Position numbers and translations under genes: made by a program. Under the pieces are notes generated by a model. That model ran no database searches. It was given only the letters and a program-made list of their open reading frames with translations, and was not told where the DNA came from. Shown here one piece after another: positions 17,939 to 26,730 of a stretch of DNA of 64,000 bases. This stretch comes from Myroides profundi. GTDB taxonomy: Bacteria; Bacteroidota; Bacteroidia; Flavobacteriales; Flavobacteriaceae. The stretch covers positions 2,418,001 to 2,482,000 of the forward strand of contig NZ_CP010817.1 of NCBI RefSeq assembly GCF_000833025.1, given 5' to 3'. The first letter of the stretch is position 1; the number at the start of each line of letters is the position of its first letter.

Positions 17939-18588
17939 ATTCCAATAGATATTACAATTCTAAGGGTTAAGCTCCCTAGAATATTAATTAACCAATAATC
18001 TAAAAAATACAATTTATTATCCACTCTATAACTACACAACACAAACAAAGGTATAGTCACACTATAATAAACGAAAAGGCCTATTACCATATAAAAATCA
18101 GCCCTTTTAAAGAGTCTTAGGCTTGTTTTTTGAATAAAATTCTGATTAATGACAATAAAACTAGAAACAATCACAAAAATCATTACAAAAACCTTATTTA
18201 TAGTTTTTGATACCAGAAAATGATGGTTTGTTAAAAAGCGGAATGAAAACAGATAAACTATTACAAAAAGACCTAAAGACAGGTAAAAGTAAGCCTTTGG
18301 TTTTCTATTTAATAAGTTTATAAAAAGGTAAAACAGAGCTATAAACTCTAAAAGGGAATAAACTTGGAACCATGCAAGAACATTAATCTTTAAAATAAGA
18401 CTTGCTATTGTCTCGTACAAAGAAGCAATAAAAAACAATAAAACAATTCCCAAATAAGCTTTATCACAATTAATACCCTTTTGCCTTTTATACAAGTAAA
18501 GACAAAAGGGTATAATTCCAAACAATAAAGTTAATACTATTACCCCCATTGATACATAAAGCTTGCTTTTATCCCAAAGTATTATCAT
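17923..18588 (-). CDS. Multi-pass membrane protein, possible sensor partner of the kinase
   Basis: 221 residues with about six or seven hydrophobic helices and short loops (for example VIVLTLLFGIIPFCLYL, VYSLLEFIALFYLFINLL, VFVMIFVIVSSFIVI). No catalytic motif is visible. It overlaps the kinase gene by 16 bp and the upstream small-protein gene by 20 bp. The kinase itself lacks an input domain, so this protein is the best candidate for sensing or for receiving the small upstream protein. It is not a recognised transporter. Confidence 0.6.
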   Translation of the reverse strand: MIILWDKSKLYVSMGVIVLTLLFGIIPFCLYLYKRQKGINCDKAYLGIVLLFFIASLYETIASLILKINVLAWFQVYSLLEFIALFYLFINLLNRKPKAYFYLSLGLFVIVYLFSFRFLTNHHFLVSKTINKVFVMIFVIVSSFIVINQNFIQKTSLRLFKRADFYMVIGLFVYYSVTIPLFVLCSYRVDNKLYFLDYWLINILGSLTLRIVISIGIWKIK

Positions 18589-18880
18589 ACGAACAAGCAG
18601 GAGGACAAGTGATTAATTCCTCTAGGATAATTCCATCGCTAATATCCTGCCCTTTTTGATCTACTCCTACTAAAACCATATTGGTTAAAGCGGTTTGTTT
18701 ATTGAGTCCTGGATAAATACGCATACCTATACAACTGGTTTGACTCAAAAGCGCTTGTAGTTTATCTACCCCTACATAATAGCTATTTATCGCATCTGGA
18801 TACTGAGCTTTAAACTCAGTGATATACTCAATAGCTTTTTGTTTTGTGACCACTTGACCACTTTGATTTGAAATTTTCAT
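18569..18880 (-). CDS. Small protein with C-terminal CPPAC motif heading the two-component operon
   Basis: 103 residues, no signal peptide or membrane helix. N-terminal region SNQSGQVVTKQKAIEYITEF, a central IGMRIYPGLN and LVGVDQKGQD, and a C-terminal ITCPPACSYDNTLG with Cys92 and Cys96. No family recognised. It is the first gene of a four-gene overlapping operon (this gene, membrane protein, kinase, regulator). The Cys-x3-Cys tail may bind metal or form a disulfide; a signalling or ligand role for the membrane protein is only a guess. Its start codon lies 58 bp from the TACGTA operator. Confidence 0.6.
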   Translation of the reverse strand: MKISNQSGQVVTKQKAIEYITEFKAQYPDAINSYYVGVDKLQALLSQTSCIGMRIYPGLNKQTALTNMVLVGVDQKGQDISDGIILEELITCPPACSYDNTLG

Positions 18881-18937
18881 AAAAATACTGATTTATAATT
18901 AATCCATAAAGTTTAATACTTTAAACTACAAAGTCAA

Positions 18938-18973
18938 TACGTATTTTTACGTAATTATACGTATAAATACGTA
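18938..18973. promoter_or_regulatory. Phased operator of four TACGTA hexamers between divergent operons
   Basis: Four exact TACGTA hexamers begin at 18938, 18948, 18958 and 18968, separated by TTTT, ATTA and TAAA. The 10-bp spacing puts them on one DNA face. The array is almost palindromic, and each outer hexamer continues outward as TACGTATTGA, reading towards the two-component operon (- strand, start at 18880) and towards the RteC-domain gene (+ strand, start at 19076). A two-hexamer version with the same flank precedes the MauE-like gene at 9089-9104. Confidence 0.65.
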
Positions 18974-19075
18974 TTGATTAAGATTAATATTTTTACTTAT
19001 TTAGCACAGTTATCCAAAAAACAACATTTATGATAAATCTAAAAACAAAACCAACCTTAATAAAAATTACAACTC

Positions 19076-19915
19076 ATGAATCAAACAACAACAACAAAAA
19101 ATGCCCTTAGTCAGATTATCAAAAAAGAAGCTGAACTAGGGGCATTAGAATCTGTTTCTATCTCAAGTACATTAGAAATGATCGAGTTTTTAAAAGCTGT
19201 TTTAAAACAAATCAAAAAACAAGTTCTCCTTTATGGTTTTACCAGTCAAGAGCAAGAAATTGATTTTTTTAAAAACATTAAACCTTTAATTCTTGGAAAG
19301 CTTATCTTTTACAATAAATTATACGGTTTTAAGTGCGAGTCTCCAAGTGATATATTATCTGCTAAGATATACTTCCAAGAAAAACTAAAACAACTGCACA
19401 GTGAATATAAAAAATATCACCTATATAGTGAGATCTATAAATATTATAAAACAAAGGCTTCACATAGAGATATAGAATACTTTACAACAGGGCACATAAA
19501 TAAAACACATCTGGTAAATAGTTTTAGTTTTGAAATAAACCCTAAATTCTCGACCTTTTATGATTATAAAATAGCACGTATTATAACCTATGAACTTCTA
19601 AGTGCGTATTTAAACAATAAAACAACCTCTTACAATTCTCTTATAGGTACAGCCACGCAAAACGCTATAACCTGGTCTGAATCAAATAGCGCATTAATAG
19701 AACTAATATATGCCTTGTATGTAACAAAATCTGTAAACCATGGTAAGGTTAAAATAAAAAAACTATCAAAAGCTTTAGGACAAGTTTTCCAAATTAATAT
19801 CTCAGATAATATTCATCATACCTTTCACCGGATGAAAACAAGAAATTACTCAAGGACAATGTTTTTAGATAAATTAAAAAAATCCCTTGAGGACTATATG
19901 GATAAGGACTACTAG
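19076..19915 (+). CDS. RteC-domain regulatory protein
   Basis: 279 residues matching the RteC family, named for the CTnDOT protein that activates excision genes. Seen: an N-terminal helical half with FFKNIKPLILGKLIFYNKLY, a middle with YYKTKASHRDIEYFTTG, and a C-terminal half with ITWSESNSALIELIYALYV, a winged-helix-like IKKLSKALGQVF and MKTRNYSRTMFLDKLKKSLE. Many chromosomal Bacteroidota genes carry the domain, so it need not belong to a mobile element. It is divergent from the two-component operon and shares the TACGTA operator with it, recalling the RteA/RteB-to-RteC circuit. Its 3' end and terminator are duplicated at 22863-22985. Confidence 0.82.
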   Translation: MNQTTTTKNALSQIIKKEAELGALESVSISSTLEMIEFLKAVLKQIKKQVLLYGFTSQEQEIDFFKNIKPLILGKLIFYNKLYGFKCESPSDILSAKIYFQEKLKQLHSEYKKYHLYSEIYKYYKTKASHRDIEYFTTGHINKTHLVNSFSFEINPKFSTFYDYKIARIITYELLSAYLNNKTTSYNSLIGTATQNAITWSESNSALIELIYALYVTKSVNHGKVKIKKLSKALGQVFQINISDNIHHTFHRMKTRNYSRTMFLDKLKKSLEDYMDKDY

Positions 19916-20010
19916 CATAGGAATTAAAAATAAAACTAAAAAAGACCACTTACATATAACCTTAACCTACAGTGGTCTTTTTTATTTAAAAGAAAATCTT
20001 TGAATCTTAA
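19892..20010 (+). repeat. rteC 3' end and terminator, duplicated at 22863-22985
   Basis: The last eight codons, the terminator and following DNA are nearly the same as 22863-22985, with only scattered substitutions. Confidence 0.7.
19938..19985 (+). terminator. Terminator of the RteC-domain gene
   Basis: A 13-bp stem (AAAAAAGACCACT / AGTGGTCTTTTTT) with a 20-nt loop ends in a T-run, 22 bp after the stop codon. Confidence 0.85.
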
Positions 20011-20148
20011 TCAAAAACTATACGTATCAATAGATATATTATATCTTATCGTTTTGAAAACAACAAAATAATGATATTAAACTTTCCAAAGTGACACGGT
20101 TTGAACCGAAATAACTACAAGAACACAGAGCGCCTGATTACAAATGAT

Positions 20149-20183
20149 AAAAGGTCTGTTTTCAAAACAAAAACAGACCTTTT
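20149..20183 (-). terminator. Terminator of the LemA operon
   Basis: A perfect 14-bp stem (AAAAGGTCTGTTTT / AAAACAGACCTTTT) lies 21 bp beyond the end of the last gene of the - strand operon. The same stem could also stop + strand read-through. Confidence 0.8.
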
Positions 20184-20204
20184 ATAAGTTTAATCCAAGA
20201 ATAT

Positions 20205-20771
20205 CTAGTACTTTTTCATGCTCTTAAACAATCCATATACTTGAGAATATTCTGGCTCTTTAATCACTTTTACTTCTGCTACACCTTCTAATCTAGCTGA
20301 TGTAATATAACGACACAATAATAGATAAATCTCTTTTGCCTCTTGATCTACATTTATCTCTAACTGCATTGGTCTATCATCTGCAGTCTCTTGATCAGTT
20401 AAACTTACCCAATCATTGTTATTAAACATATTTATAATATGCATATCATCAGGTCCAAATGGCTCTGTTCCACGCTCAGGATGAGCAAACTTAACCATGC
20501 CACCCATAGAGGTAAGTTTTCCACCACTTTTTTTACTATAAATTTCAGTTCCTCCTAAGTAGGTATAACCTGCAGCAAATAATACACCTACGATGGCTGC
20601 ACCACGTACTAACCATCCCTCCATAATAATACCTGGAAAAATAATTAAAACAAGAAAACCTAAGGTAAAGATACCTCCTATTACTTTCTTTGTTACGTTT
20701 GTTCTTTCTTCAAAATGTTCTGGTTGAGATTTAAAAAACTCAAACAATTGATCTGGATACTTCTGTTTCAT
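20205..20771 (-). CDS. Membrane protein of unknown function in the LemA operon
   Basis: 188 residues. A charged N-terminus is followed by two hydrophobic helices (IGGIFTLGFLVLIIFPGIIM and VRGAAIVGVLFAAGYTYLGG), then a cytoplasmic-looking domain of about 105 residues with conserved-looking HPERGTEPFGPDDMHIINMF. No recognised domain. Third gene of an operon with LemA and DUF3137 genes, 11 bp after the latter. It probably forms a membrane complex with them. Confidence 0.6.
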   Translation of the reverse strand: MKQKYPDQLFEFFKSQPEHFEERTNVTKKVIGGIFTLGFLVLIIFPGIIMEGWLVRGAAIVGVLFAAGYTYLGGTEIYSKKSGGKLTSMGGMVKFAHPERGTEPFGPDDMHIINMFNNNDWVSLTDQETADDRPMQLEINVDQEAKEIYLLLCRYITSARLEGVAEVKVIKEPEYSQVYGLFKSMKKY

Positions 20772-20782
20772 AATTTTATTAT

Positions 20783-21826
20783 TTATATTTCACTTAAATT
20801 CATCATACTACGCGATAAACACACATTATTATAGAAGTTATTCACGCTGTTACCTTTTGCTATTTTAGTATTGTCAAGCCCTAATAATCCTTCGGGAATA
20901 TTAATTGCTGCATAGAAGTGATTAAAAGCATATGAAATCATTATGTCTTTATCATATCTCTTTTTAAGTTCTACCATTTTTCTCATTCTACTAGGCGTTA
21001 ATATATAACGGGCTAAAGTATCATCACTACTATAAACAGTAAAGGCATGCTCAAACTCTACATCTTCCATTTTAATTAACTCAATTCCATCTCTATTTTT
21101 AAGTTTTTGAATATTATCTGCTAGGTAATCCATATGTTTCTCTAATTTATCAGGGACTATAATTACAATACCTCCTATATTTTTCTTTAAAGACACTGTG
21201 CTAAACATTCCTCTAAAATCTAGGGTTATATCTTCCATTCTCTTTGAGAATATCCCTCTAAACATATAGATAACAACTGTGATAAATGTTCCTACTGAAG
21301 ACTTAGAAAGCCAATACATCAATGTACTCTTTTTAAGTCCTATATCATTAATTGTTATTGTGCTACCTTGCTCAGAAAGCTTGAGTTCACCTAATGAATA
21401 GGCAGAAATTTTGTCTCGTTGTATATTGCCAAAAAATCCGCTAAGCATTAGTTTAGATATGGAAAAAGCTCCTTTTTCAAAACTATATTGACCACTGGGC
21501 AGGATTGTCTTAATAATTTTTTGGATTGCCTGTTGCTCGGTTTGAATATATTTAGAGTAATAATAACTCGTACCGAGTGTTCCTATGATAATTAAAACAA
21601 ATAGAGGTATGATTATATAAAGTATTGTAGTGTTATCTATTTGATCAAACCATTGACTATGAGTATAAATTAGAATATTAAATGAAATAAAAATTCCTAA
21701 GAAGTAAACAATACTTCCTCCGTATGATAAAACCTTAAACAGGTTCAGTATACGCGTATGCTTTTTTACTTTTAACAATGTACTTTGTAATTCTAATTCT
21801 AGTTTGTCTATTTCTTCTTTTTCCAT
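20783..21826 (-). CDS. DUF3137-family membrane protein
   Basis: 347 residues. Two membrane helices at about 30-52 and 70-90, then a large soluble domain. Family hallmarks seen from memory: FEHAFTVYSSDDTLARYILT, PSRMRKMVELKKRY and FYAAINIPEGLL. DUF3137 genes commonly sit beside lemA genes; the molecular role is not established. Its start codon overlaps the lemA stop by one base, so translation is coupled. Confidence 0.82.
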   Translation of the reverse strand: MEKEEIDKLELELQSTLLKVKKHTRILNLFKVLSYGGSIVYFLGIFISFNILIYTHSQWFDQIDNTTILYIIIPLFVLIIIGTLGTSYYYSKYIQTEQQAIQKIIKTILPSGQYSFEKGAFSISKLMLSGFFGNIQRDKISAYSLGELKLSEQGSTITINDIGLKKSTLMYWLSKSSVGTFITVVIYMFRGIFSKRMEDITLDFRGMFSTVSLKKNIGGIVIIVPDKLEKHMDYLADNIQKLKNRDGIELIKMEDVEFEHAFTVYSSDDTLARYILTPSRMRKMVELKKRYDKDIMISYAFNHFYAAINIPEGLLGLDNTKIAKGNSVNNFYNNVCLSRSMMNLSEI

Positions 21827-22365
21827 TATTTAGTAAATAAAGATCTTACATCTATATCTTTAGCTTCTTCTTCGCTAAATGCAATTAGCTCCACTACTTT
21901 ATAATTCTTGGTTGAAGCAATAATAGAAGATGGAAACATTTGAACATAATTATTATAATCAACAGCAGCAGCATTAAAAGATCTACGCGCTGCTTGTATT
22001 TGCAACTCCATTTCTTCTAAAGAATCTATTAACTTAGTAAATTGACTATCCGCTTTAAGGTCTGGATACTCTTCAGAGAGTAATTTAATAGAAGGCAGAT
22101 CTATAGAAGAAGTTTCTTTGGTATCTAGTGCATTACTTCTGAGTTTTGTAACCTCTAATAGAATATTGCTTTCATGATCAACATACTTCTCTATCGAAGC
22201 CACTATATTAGGAATCAAACTACTTCTTTGTTTTAACATAACAGATATACTACTATCTGCTTGTTTAATTCTATTGTTTTTGTGAACAAAAGAATTAAGA
22301 GTTTTAATCCACCATAAAACAATAATTGTTACAATAAGTAAGGGTACTAAATAATATGTAATCAT
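21826..22365 (-). CDS. lemA: LemA-family membrane protein
   Basis: 179 residues. One N-terminal helix (YYLVPLLIVTIIVLWWI) and a long coiled-coil helical body with the family blocks MLKQRSSLIPNIV, YPDLKADSQFTKLIDSLEEM, and RRSFNAAAVDYNNYVQMFPS. LemA proteins are membrane-anchored helical bundles with unsettled function. First gene of a three-gene operon with a DUF3137 gene and a small membrane protein. Confidence 0.9.
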   Translation of the reverse strand: MITYYLVPLLIVTIIVLWWIKTLNSFVHKNNRIKQADSSISVMLKQRSSLIPNIVASIEKYVDHESNILLEVTKLRSNALDTKETSSIDLPSIKLLSEEYPDLKADSQFTKLIDSLEEMELQIQAARRSFNAAAVDYNNYVQMFPSSIIASTKNYKVVELIAFSEEEAKDIDVRSLFTK

Positions 22366-22557
22366 ATCTTAAAAGTTATTCTACTCTAAGTAATAGTTTT
22401 CTTTAATTTTAACCAAAAGTAGTTAACATTAACTTAATATAAAAATTGTACGCATCAATATTTTTATATATTTTACAATTTACAAGTACTATTATTTCTT
22501 ATAACTGCTCTTTTAACAGCATAACAAACTAAGCGCTGAGATAAATACCACAATTAT

Positions 22558-22880
22558 TAACTTAAAACCTGGTCAAACAAGACAGTATCACAAGATTGTT
22601 AGAATTCATAATCAGCTATGTTATATCTCTGGAACTAAAGTGATCACAGGTAATAAGATAGATTATTGTATTGTCATTGGGTTTAATAAACCAGAGAAAG
22701 CTTTAGAGACTTACAGAATAAGATGGCAGATTGAAACACTATTTAAAGCATTCAAAATCTAGTGGCTTTAATATCGAAGATACACACTTGAAAAAAATAG
22801 ATAGAATTGAAAAACTACTCATGTTAGTGATGATCGCTTTTGTGTGGTGCTATAAGATTGGGGATTATATGGATAAGGAC
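22558..22880 (+). pseudogene. Transposase fragment of the IS4-type element fused to the rteC 3' end
   Basis: From about 22558 the + strand reads NLKPGQTRQYHKIVRIHNQL and onward, nearly the same as the transposase at 13385-14539. An extra base near 22755 breaks the frame within the YREK region (AFKI then a stop). The match ends at KIGDY, where the sequence switches to the rteC-like ending DYMDKDY and its stop codon. The switch lies in GAyTATATgGA, common to both parents. The N-terminal two thirds of the transposase and both element ends are missing. Confidence 0.75.
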
Positions 22881-22985
22881 TACTAGTATAGGAATTAAAA
22901 ATAAAGCCAAAAAAGACCACTTACATATAGCCTTAGCCTACAGTGGTCTTTTTCATTTTAAAACAAAATATTTACATCTTAATAA
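22863..22985 (+). repeat. Second copy of the rteC 3' end and terminator
   Basis: Matches 19892-20010 including codons DYMDKDY, the stop, and the terminator stem at 22909-22953. It is separated from the real rteC gene by the LemA operon, showing that an extra rteC-like copy once stood here or that the end was copied. Confidence 0.7.
22909..22955 (+). terminator. Duplicated rteC-type terminator
   Basis: AAAAAAGACCACT pairs with AGTGGTCTTTTT, followed by CATTTT. It no longer has an intact gene in front of it. Confidence 0.65.
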
Positions 22986-23035
22986 ACAATCAACTCCATA
23001 GAATAATTAATATTTTTAATATTGTCTATACAAAA

Positions 23036-23063
23036 AAAGAGTGTTCCAAAATAAACACTCTTT
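23036..23063 (-). terminator. Terminator of the three-paralogue surface protein operon
   Basis: A 10-bp stem (AAAGAGTGTT / AACACTCTTT) with loop CCAAAATA. On the - strand it is followed by a T-run. It lies 28 bp beyond the 23091 gene end. Confidence 0.8.
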
Positions 23064-23090
23064 CCTTATTTTATAACTTAAAAAACTATT

Positions 23091-24926
23091 CTATTTAGCC
23101 TGCTTATTAGAATTAATACCATCTACATCAGATTGATATATAGCCCAGGCTATAGCATTTGCTGTAAAAATAGAGTTACTAACACTCCTTTTTATATTGT
23201 GCCCAAAATTATCTCTTGCTATTGGTTTTTTATTAGCATCTAATAAAAACGGAGAAGATAAATTACTTGTTAAAGTTGAACTATCATTAAATCCTCCTTC
23301 TCCTGCCCAAACAAAATAATATCCATTTTGATGTAACCCAGTATATCCAGGTGTACCTTGGTTAGTAGTCTCATTAGGATCTGTAGTAGGTTCTTCTCCT
23401 CCAGGATTTTCTGGATCAGATGGTGATACCACAGGTACAGACTGATCCGTTGCATCACTATAGACTAAAAAATCACTTGTGACTAACTCTTCTATTCTAA
23501 ATGCAGGTCCATTAGCCCCCCAATATTTCCCTCTTATATCTCCAAAAGGTCCGTTTAATATTTTATTATTAACTGTTGAAAGTTTATAACTAGAACCCGC
23601 CTTATTAATCAAACTAGGTACTAAATTACTACTCGAGGTAAGCTTTTCAAAAATCTTAACCATAGAAAGCTTGCCTGTAAACATTAAAACAACACCTTTT
23701 TTTGTTAGATAAGTATATAGTTGTTCTACTTGTGTATCACTTAATAGGGCCTCTTCTTGTACCACTACAATATCAAAGGGAGAAGCTCCTAATAGGTCTG
23801 TAGCTAAATCAGCGTTATTACCAACTTTTTTAATACTCTGCCAACCTTCGAAAAAAACTGTACTTGTGGCTAATAAACCAAAGTTAGTATCTTTGGTTAT
23901 CAACTGATTAACCGCTGCACTTACATTAGCAAAATCATAAGCATTAGCAAGTTTAGTATCTCCTACTATTAACAACTTTTTCTTTGGAAGAGTAACTCTT
24001 ACTTCAGCATGGCAAATACTCACACTAGTATCAATCGAATTAGAACGAATACGCAATTTCTTTACATCTGTTGTATTTGGCATTCCCCTACCTATTAACT
24101 CAACTGTTTGTGTAGTTGCCGTTAGCTTTCCTGTGCCATAAAAACTGATCCCATCTACCTCTTCAGACTCAATAATATAGCTCGCCCCTATTGCTTCGGG
24201 TTTAACATCTAATGTAATACTAAGTTTATGCTCTGCTGTTAATGCCTTATCCATCTTATAAATACCGCTTGTGATAATACTTCCACATACCATCTTATAA
24301 TTGGGTTTTACACTAGAGTTTTCCACTTCTACATTAAAAGTACAACCATTGGCATTATCTAAACCATTTAATTTAACAGTAAATTTGTCTGTCTGAAATT
24401 TATTAGGCACACCCATTGCAGGTACTTTAACTAACACTTTTCCGACTCCTATATACTCTGCTTTTGTAAAATAATAATATCCATTATCCTGCTCAGGCAA
24501 AGCCGTAATAGAATAAACTCCAGGTTTACTTACCACAACAGGAACCATCAGATAATGAGTATTACCATTTAAGGCCATGCCCGATAGATACTGTCCGTAT
24601 ACTTTAATATCTGTACAATTCTCTAGTTTAAATTCAGAATTTCCCAGATTACCACACACACTACTCCATTTGTTCTCAAGCTTATTCCAGTAGTTAAGAC
24701 AGTTCTCATCTATATTATAAATACCTAGTCCATTGTCTAGATCTGTCAAATTTAATGCATCTCTTTCCAGTGTAGTTAGACGTGGAATAATAATACCTTT
24801 ATCTTTTAGTGGCGCCTCTATATGCAAAGCTGCATTTGGATTTATTTGGTGTGTATTAATTCCTGTTTGTCCTAAAACTATATAAGTAATTAATAAACAT
24901 ATTGCGATATAAAAATTTCTCATCAT
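23091..24926 (-). CDS. Secreted surface protein, third tandem ~600-residue paralogue
   Basis: 611 residues. Signal peptide ending near VLGQ, then the head motif NPNAALHIEAPLKDKGIIIP and GIYNIDENCLNYWNKLENKW. Two related beta modules each have a CxxI/CxxT-VYG..-type start (about 105-200 and 210-305). The C-terminal domain is about 310-600, with PKKKLLIVGD, LNGPFGDIRGKYWG, AGEGGFN and FTANAIAWAIYQSDVDGINS. Unlike its two neighbours it carries a Pro/Thr/Glu-rich linker (PSDPENPGGEEPTTDP) just before the last block. No lipobox and no recognisable T9SS tail. Probably a cell-surface or matrix protein; last gene of the operon. Confidence 0.7.
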   Translation of the reverse strand: MMRNFYIAICLLITYIVLGQTGINTHQINPNAALHIEAPLKDKGIIIPRLTTLERDALNLTDLDNGLGIYNIDENCLNYWNKLENKWSSVCGNLGNSEFKLENCTDIKVYGQYLSGMALNGNTHYLMVPVVVSKPGVYSITALPEQDNGYYYFTKAEYIGVGKVLVKVPAMGVPNKFQTDKFTVKLNGLDNANGCTFNVEVENSSVKPNYKMVCGSIITSGIYKMDKALTAEHKLSITLDVKPEAIGASYIIESEEVDGISFYGTGKLTATTQTVELIGRGMPNTTDVKKLRIRSNSIDTSVSICHAEVRVTLPKKKLLIVGDTKLANAYDFANVSAAVNQLITKDTNFGLLATSTVFFEGWQSIKKVGNNADLATDLLGASPFDIVVVQEEALLSDTQVEQLYTYLTKKGVVLMFTGKLSMVKIFEKLTSSSNLVPSLINKAGSSYKLSTVNNKILNGPFGDIRGKYWGANGPAFRIEELVTSDFLVYSDATDQSVPVVSPSDPENPGGEEPTTDPNETTNQGTPGYTGLHQNGYYFVWAGEGGFNDSSTLTSNLSSPFLLDANKKPIARDNFGHNIKRSVSNSIFTANAIAWAIYQSDVDGINSNKQAK

Positions 24927-24947
24927 ATTATAACTTTTAATTTTTAT

Positions 24948-26726
24948 CTACTTATTGGAATTAATACCATTTTTTTCTGATTGCATTAAAGCCCAAGCAA
25001 AAGCATTTGCTGTAAATATGGCATTATACACCGGTGATTTATTTGTACCATTTCCAAAACTAGATTTTGGAATAGGATAATTATTATCATCTAGTTTAAA
25101 AGGACAAATTGTATTACTTGCTCCTGCATGATTAGAATTAAAACCACCATCTCCAGTCCAAATCAAATTAAAGTCCTTATGCCTAAAAGCAGTTAATCCG
25201 CCTTTACTTGTCATAGTTCCCGTGGACCAATTATACGCATCTGAATAGACCATAATAGAACTTGTATCTACATTCACTAATGTAGTTGTGGTAGAGGCAT
25301 CCTCTCCCCATAGCTTTCCTCTTATATCTCCAAATGGGCCATTTAAAATAGGATCATCTATATTAGAAAACCTATATAGAGTCCCGGCTGTACCTCCATT
25401 TTGTGCTTTTACAGTATTTCCACCTGTTAATTTTGCCATCAAAGTCTGCATTCCTGCATTTGACTCACAATAGGCAAGTACCACTCCACCTTTTAATAAA
25501 TAATTACCTATTACTTCTGCCGCGGCCTCATTCATGGTCCAACTATAACCAATAATTAAAATATCAATAGGATTAGATCCTTCCATCCAGCCTTTAAGAG
25601 AATTAATACTTGGTGAATTACTTCCATCTTCTATAACCATATTACCTTCGTAACCTATTACACTTGTTGGTAGATTACCATAATTACGTATCTCTGTAAC
25701 TAATTTATTAGATGCGGCTCTACCTGAAAAATTATACCCATATCCATTTGGGCTTGTTCCAATACTAACAATCTTTTTTCTAGGAATTAAGACCCGAACA
25801 TTCACATAACAAACAGCGTTAGTTAATGTACTATTTGTCTTAATTGTAAAGTTCTTCACACTTGTTGTATTTGAGACACCATATCCTTGAAGGCGTATTG
25901 TTTGTCTTGTTTTAGTTATTTCTTCACTTCCTTTAAAGTAAATACCATCAACTTCATTTGTCTGAACAACTAAAGTAGCTCCCATAGCAGATGCCTCGGC
26001 ATCTATTATTACTTCTATGTAGTGTGATTGGTCTAAGGTTTGGTCTAATTTATAAACTCCGAAAACCTTAGTATCTCCACAGCGCATTCTAAAATCAGGC
26101 TTAATACGAATATCTTCTACTTTTACTTTAAACGTACAGGCAGGTTCTAATCCATTAGCATCTTGATCATTCAGATACACTTTAAAGGTGTCTGTACCAA
26201 AATTCATTGGCTCCCCCGCAGCTGGTACATTTATAGTGTATTTACCTGTGCTTAAAAACTCTCCTGAGATAGCATAGTAATATCCATTATAAGGAGTAGA
26301 AGATGCCATTATAGAATATGTTCCTATTTTTTTCACATCTACCTCCATTGTAATAAAATGCTCATTGGACAATGGAGTTTTATCTTTGTAAATACCATAT
26401 ACTTTTATCTTATTACAATCCGTGATTGTAAACTCTGATTTACCTGTTTTTCCACAAACACTTTTCCATTGATTATCTATTTTACTCCAATAGTTTAAAC
26501 AATCTTCATCTATATTATAAATAGTTAATCCATCTTCTGCTTGAGTGGTAACAATCGCATTTCTCTGAGCTTGAGTAAGTCGAGGTATAAGCATACCTTT
26601 TCCTTTATCAGAAGCCTCCACATGCAAAGCGCTATTTACACTAGGTAAAGTGCGATTAATAGCTGTTTGTCCGAAAGAAAATATGCTAAATAAAAAGAAA
26701 ACTAGTAAAGAATATATATATTTCAT
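24948..26726 (-). CDS. Secreted surface protein, second tandem paralogue
   Basis: About 592 residues from MKYIYSLLVFFLFSIFSFGQ; an upstream in-frame ATG would place charged residues before the signal and overlap the previous gene. Same architecture as its neighbours: a head motif (ALHVEASDKGKGMLIPRLTQ), an IYNIDEDCLNYWSKIDNQWK block, two beta modules, and a C-terminal domain with PRKKIVSIGTSPNGYGYNFS, LNGPFGDIRGKLWGED, WTGDGGFN and AFAWALMQSEKNGINSNK. The C-terminal part looks like a Rossmann-like, amidotransferase-resembling fold (DILIIGYSW, GGVVLAYCE), but catalytic residues are not evident. It starts 4 bp after the upstream paralogue's stop. Confidence 0.7.
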   Translation of the reverse strand: MKYIYSLLVFFLFSIFSFGQTAINRTLPSVNSALHVEASDKGKGMLIPRLTQAQRNAIVTTQAEDGLTIYNIDEDCLNYWSKIDNQWKSVCGKTGKSEFTITDCNKIKVYGIYKDKTPLSNEHFITMEVDVKKIGTYSIMASSTPYNGYYYAISGEFLSTGKYTINVPAAGEPMNFGTDTFKVYLNDQDANGLEPACTFKVKVEDIRIKPDFRMRCGDTKVFGVYKLDQTLDQSHYIEVIIDAEASAMGATLVVQTNEVDGIYFKGSEEITKTRQTIRLQGYGVSNTTSVKNFTIKTNSTLTNAVCYVNVRVLIPRKKIVSIGTSPNGYGYNFSGRAASNKLVTEIRNYGNLPTSVIGYEGNMVIEDGSNSPSINSLKGWMEGSNPIDILIIGYSWTMNEAAAEVIGNYLLKGGVVLAYCESNAGMQTLMAKLTGGNTVKAQNGGTAGTLYRFSNIDDPILNGPFGDIRGKLWGEDASTTTTLVNVDTSSIMVYSDAYNWSTGTMTSKGGLTAFRHKDFNLIWTGDGGFNSNHAGASNTICPFKLDDNNYPIPKSSFGNGTNKSPVYNAIFTANAFAWALMQSEKNGINSNK

Positions 26727-26730
26727 TTCT

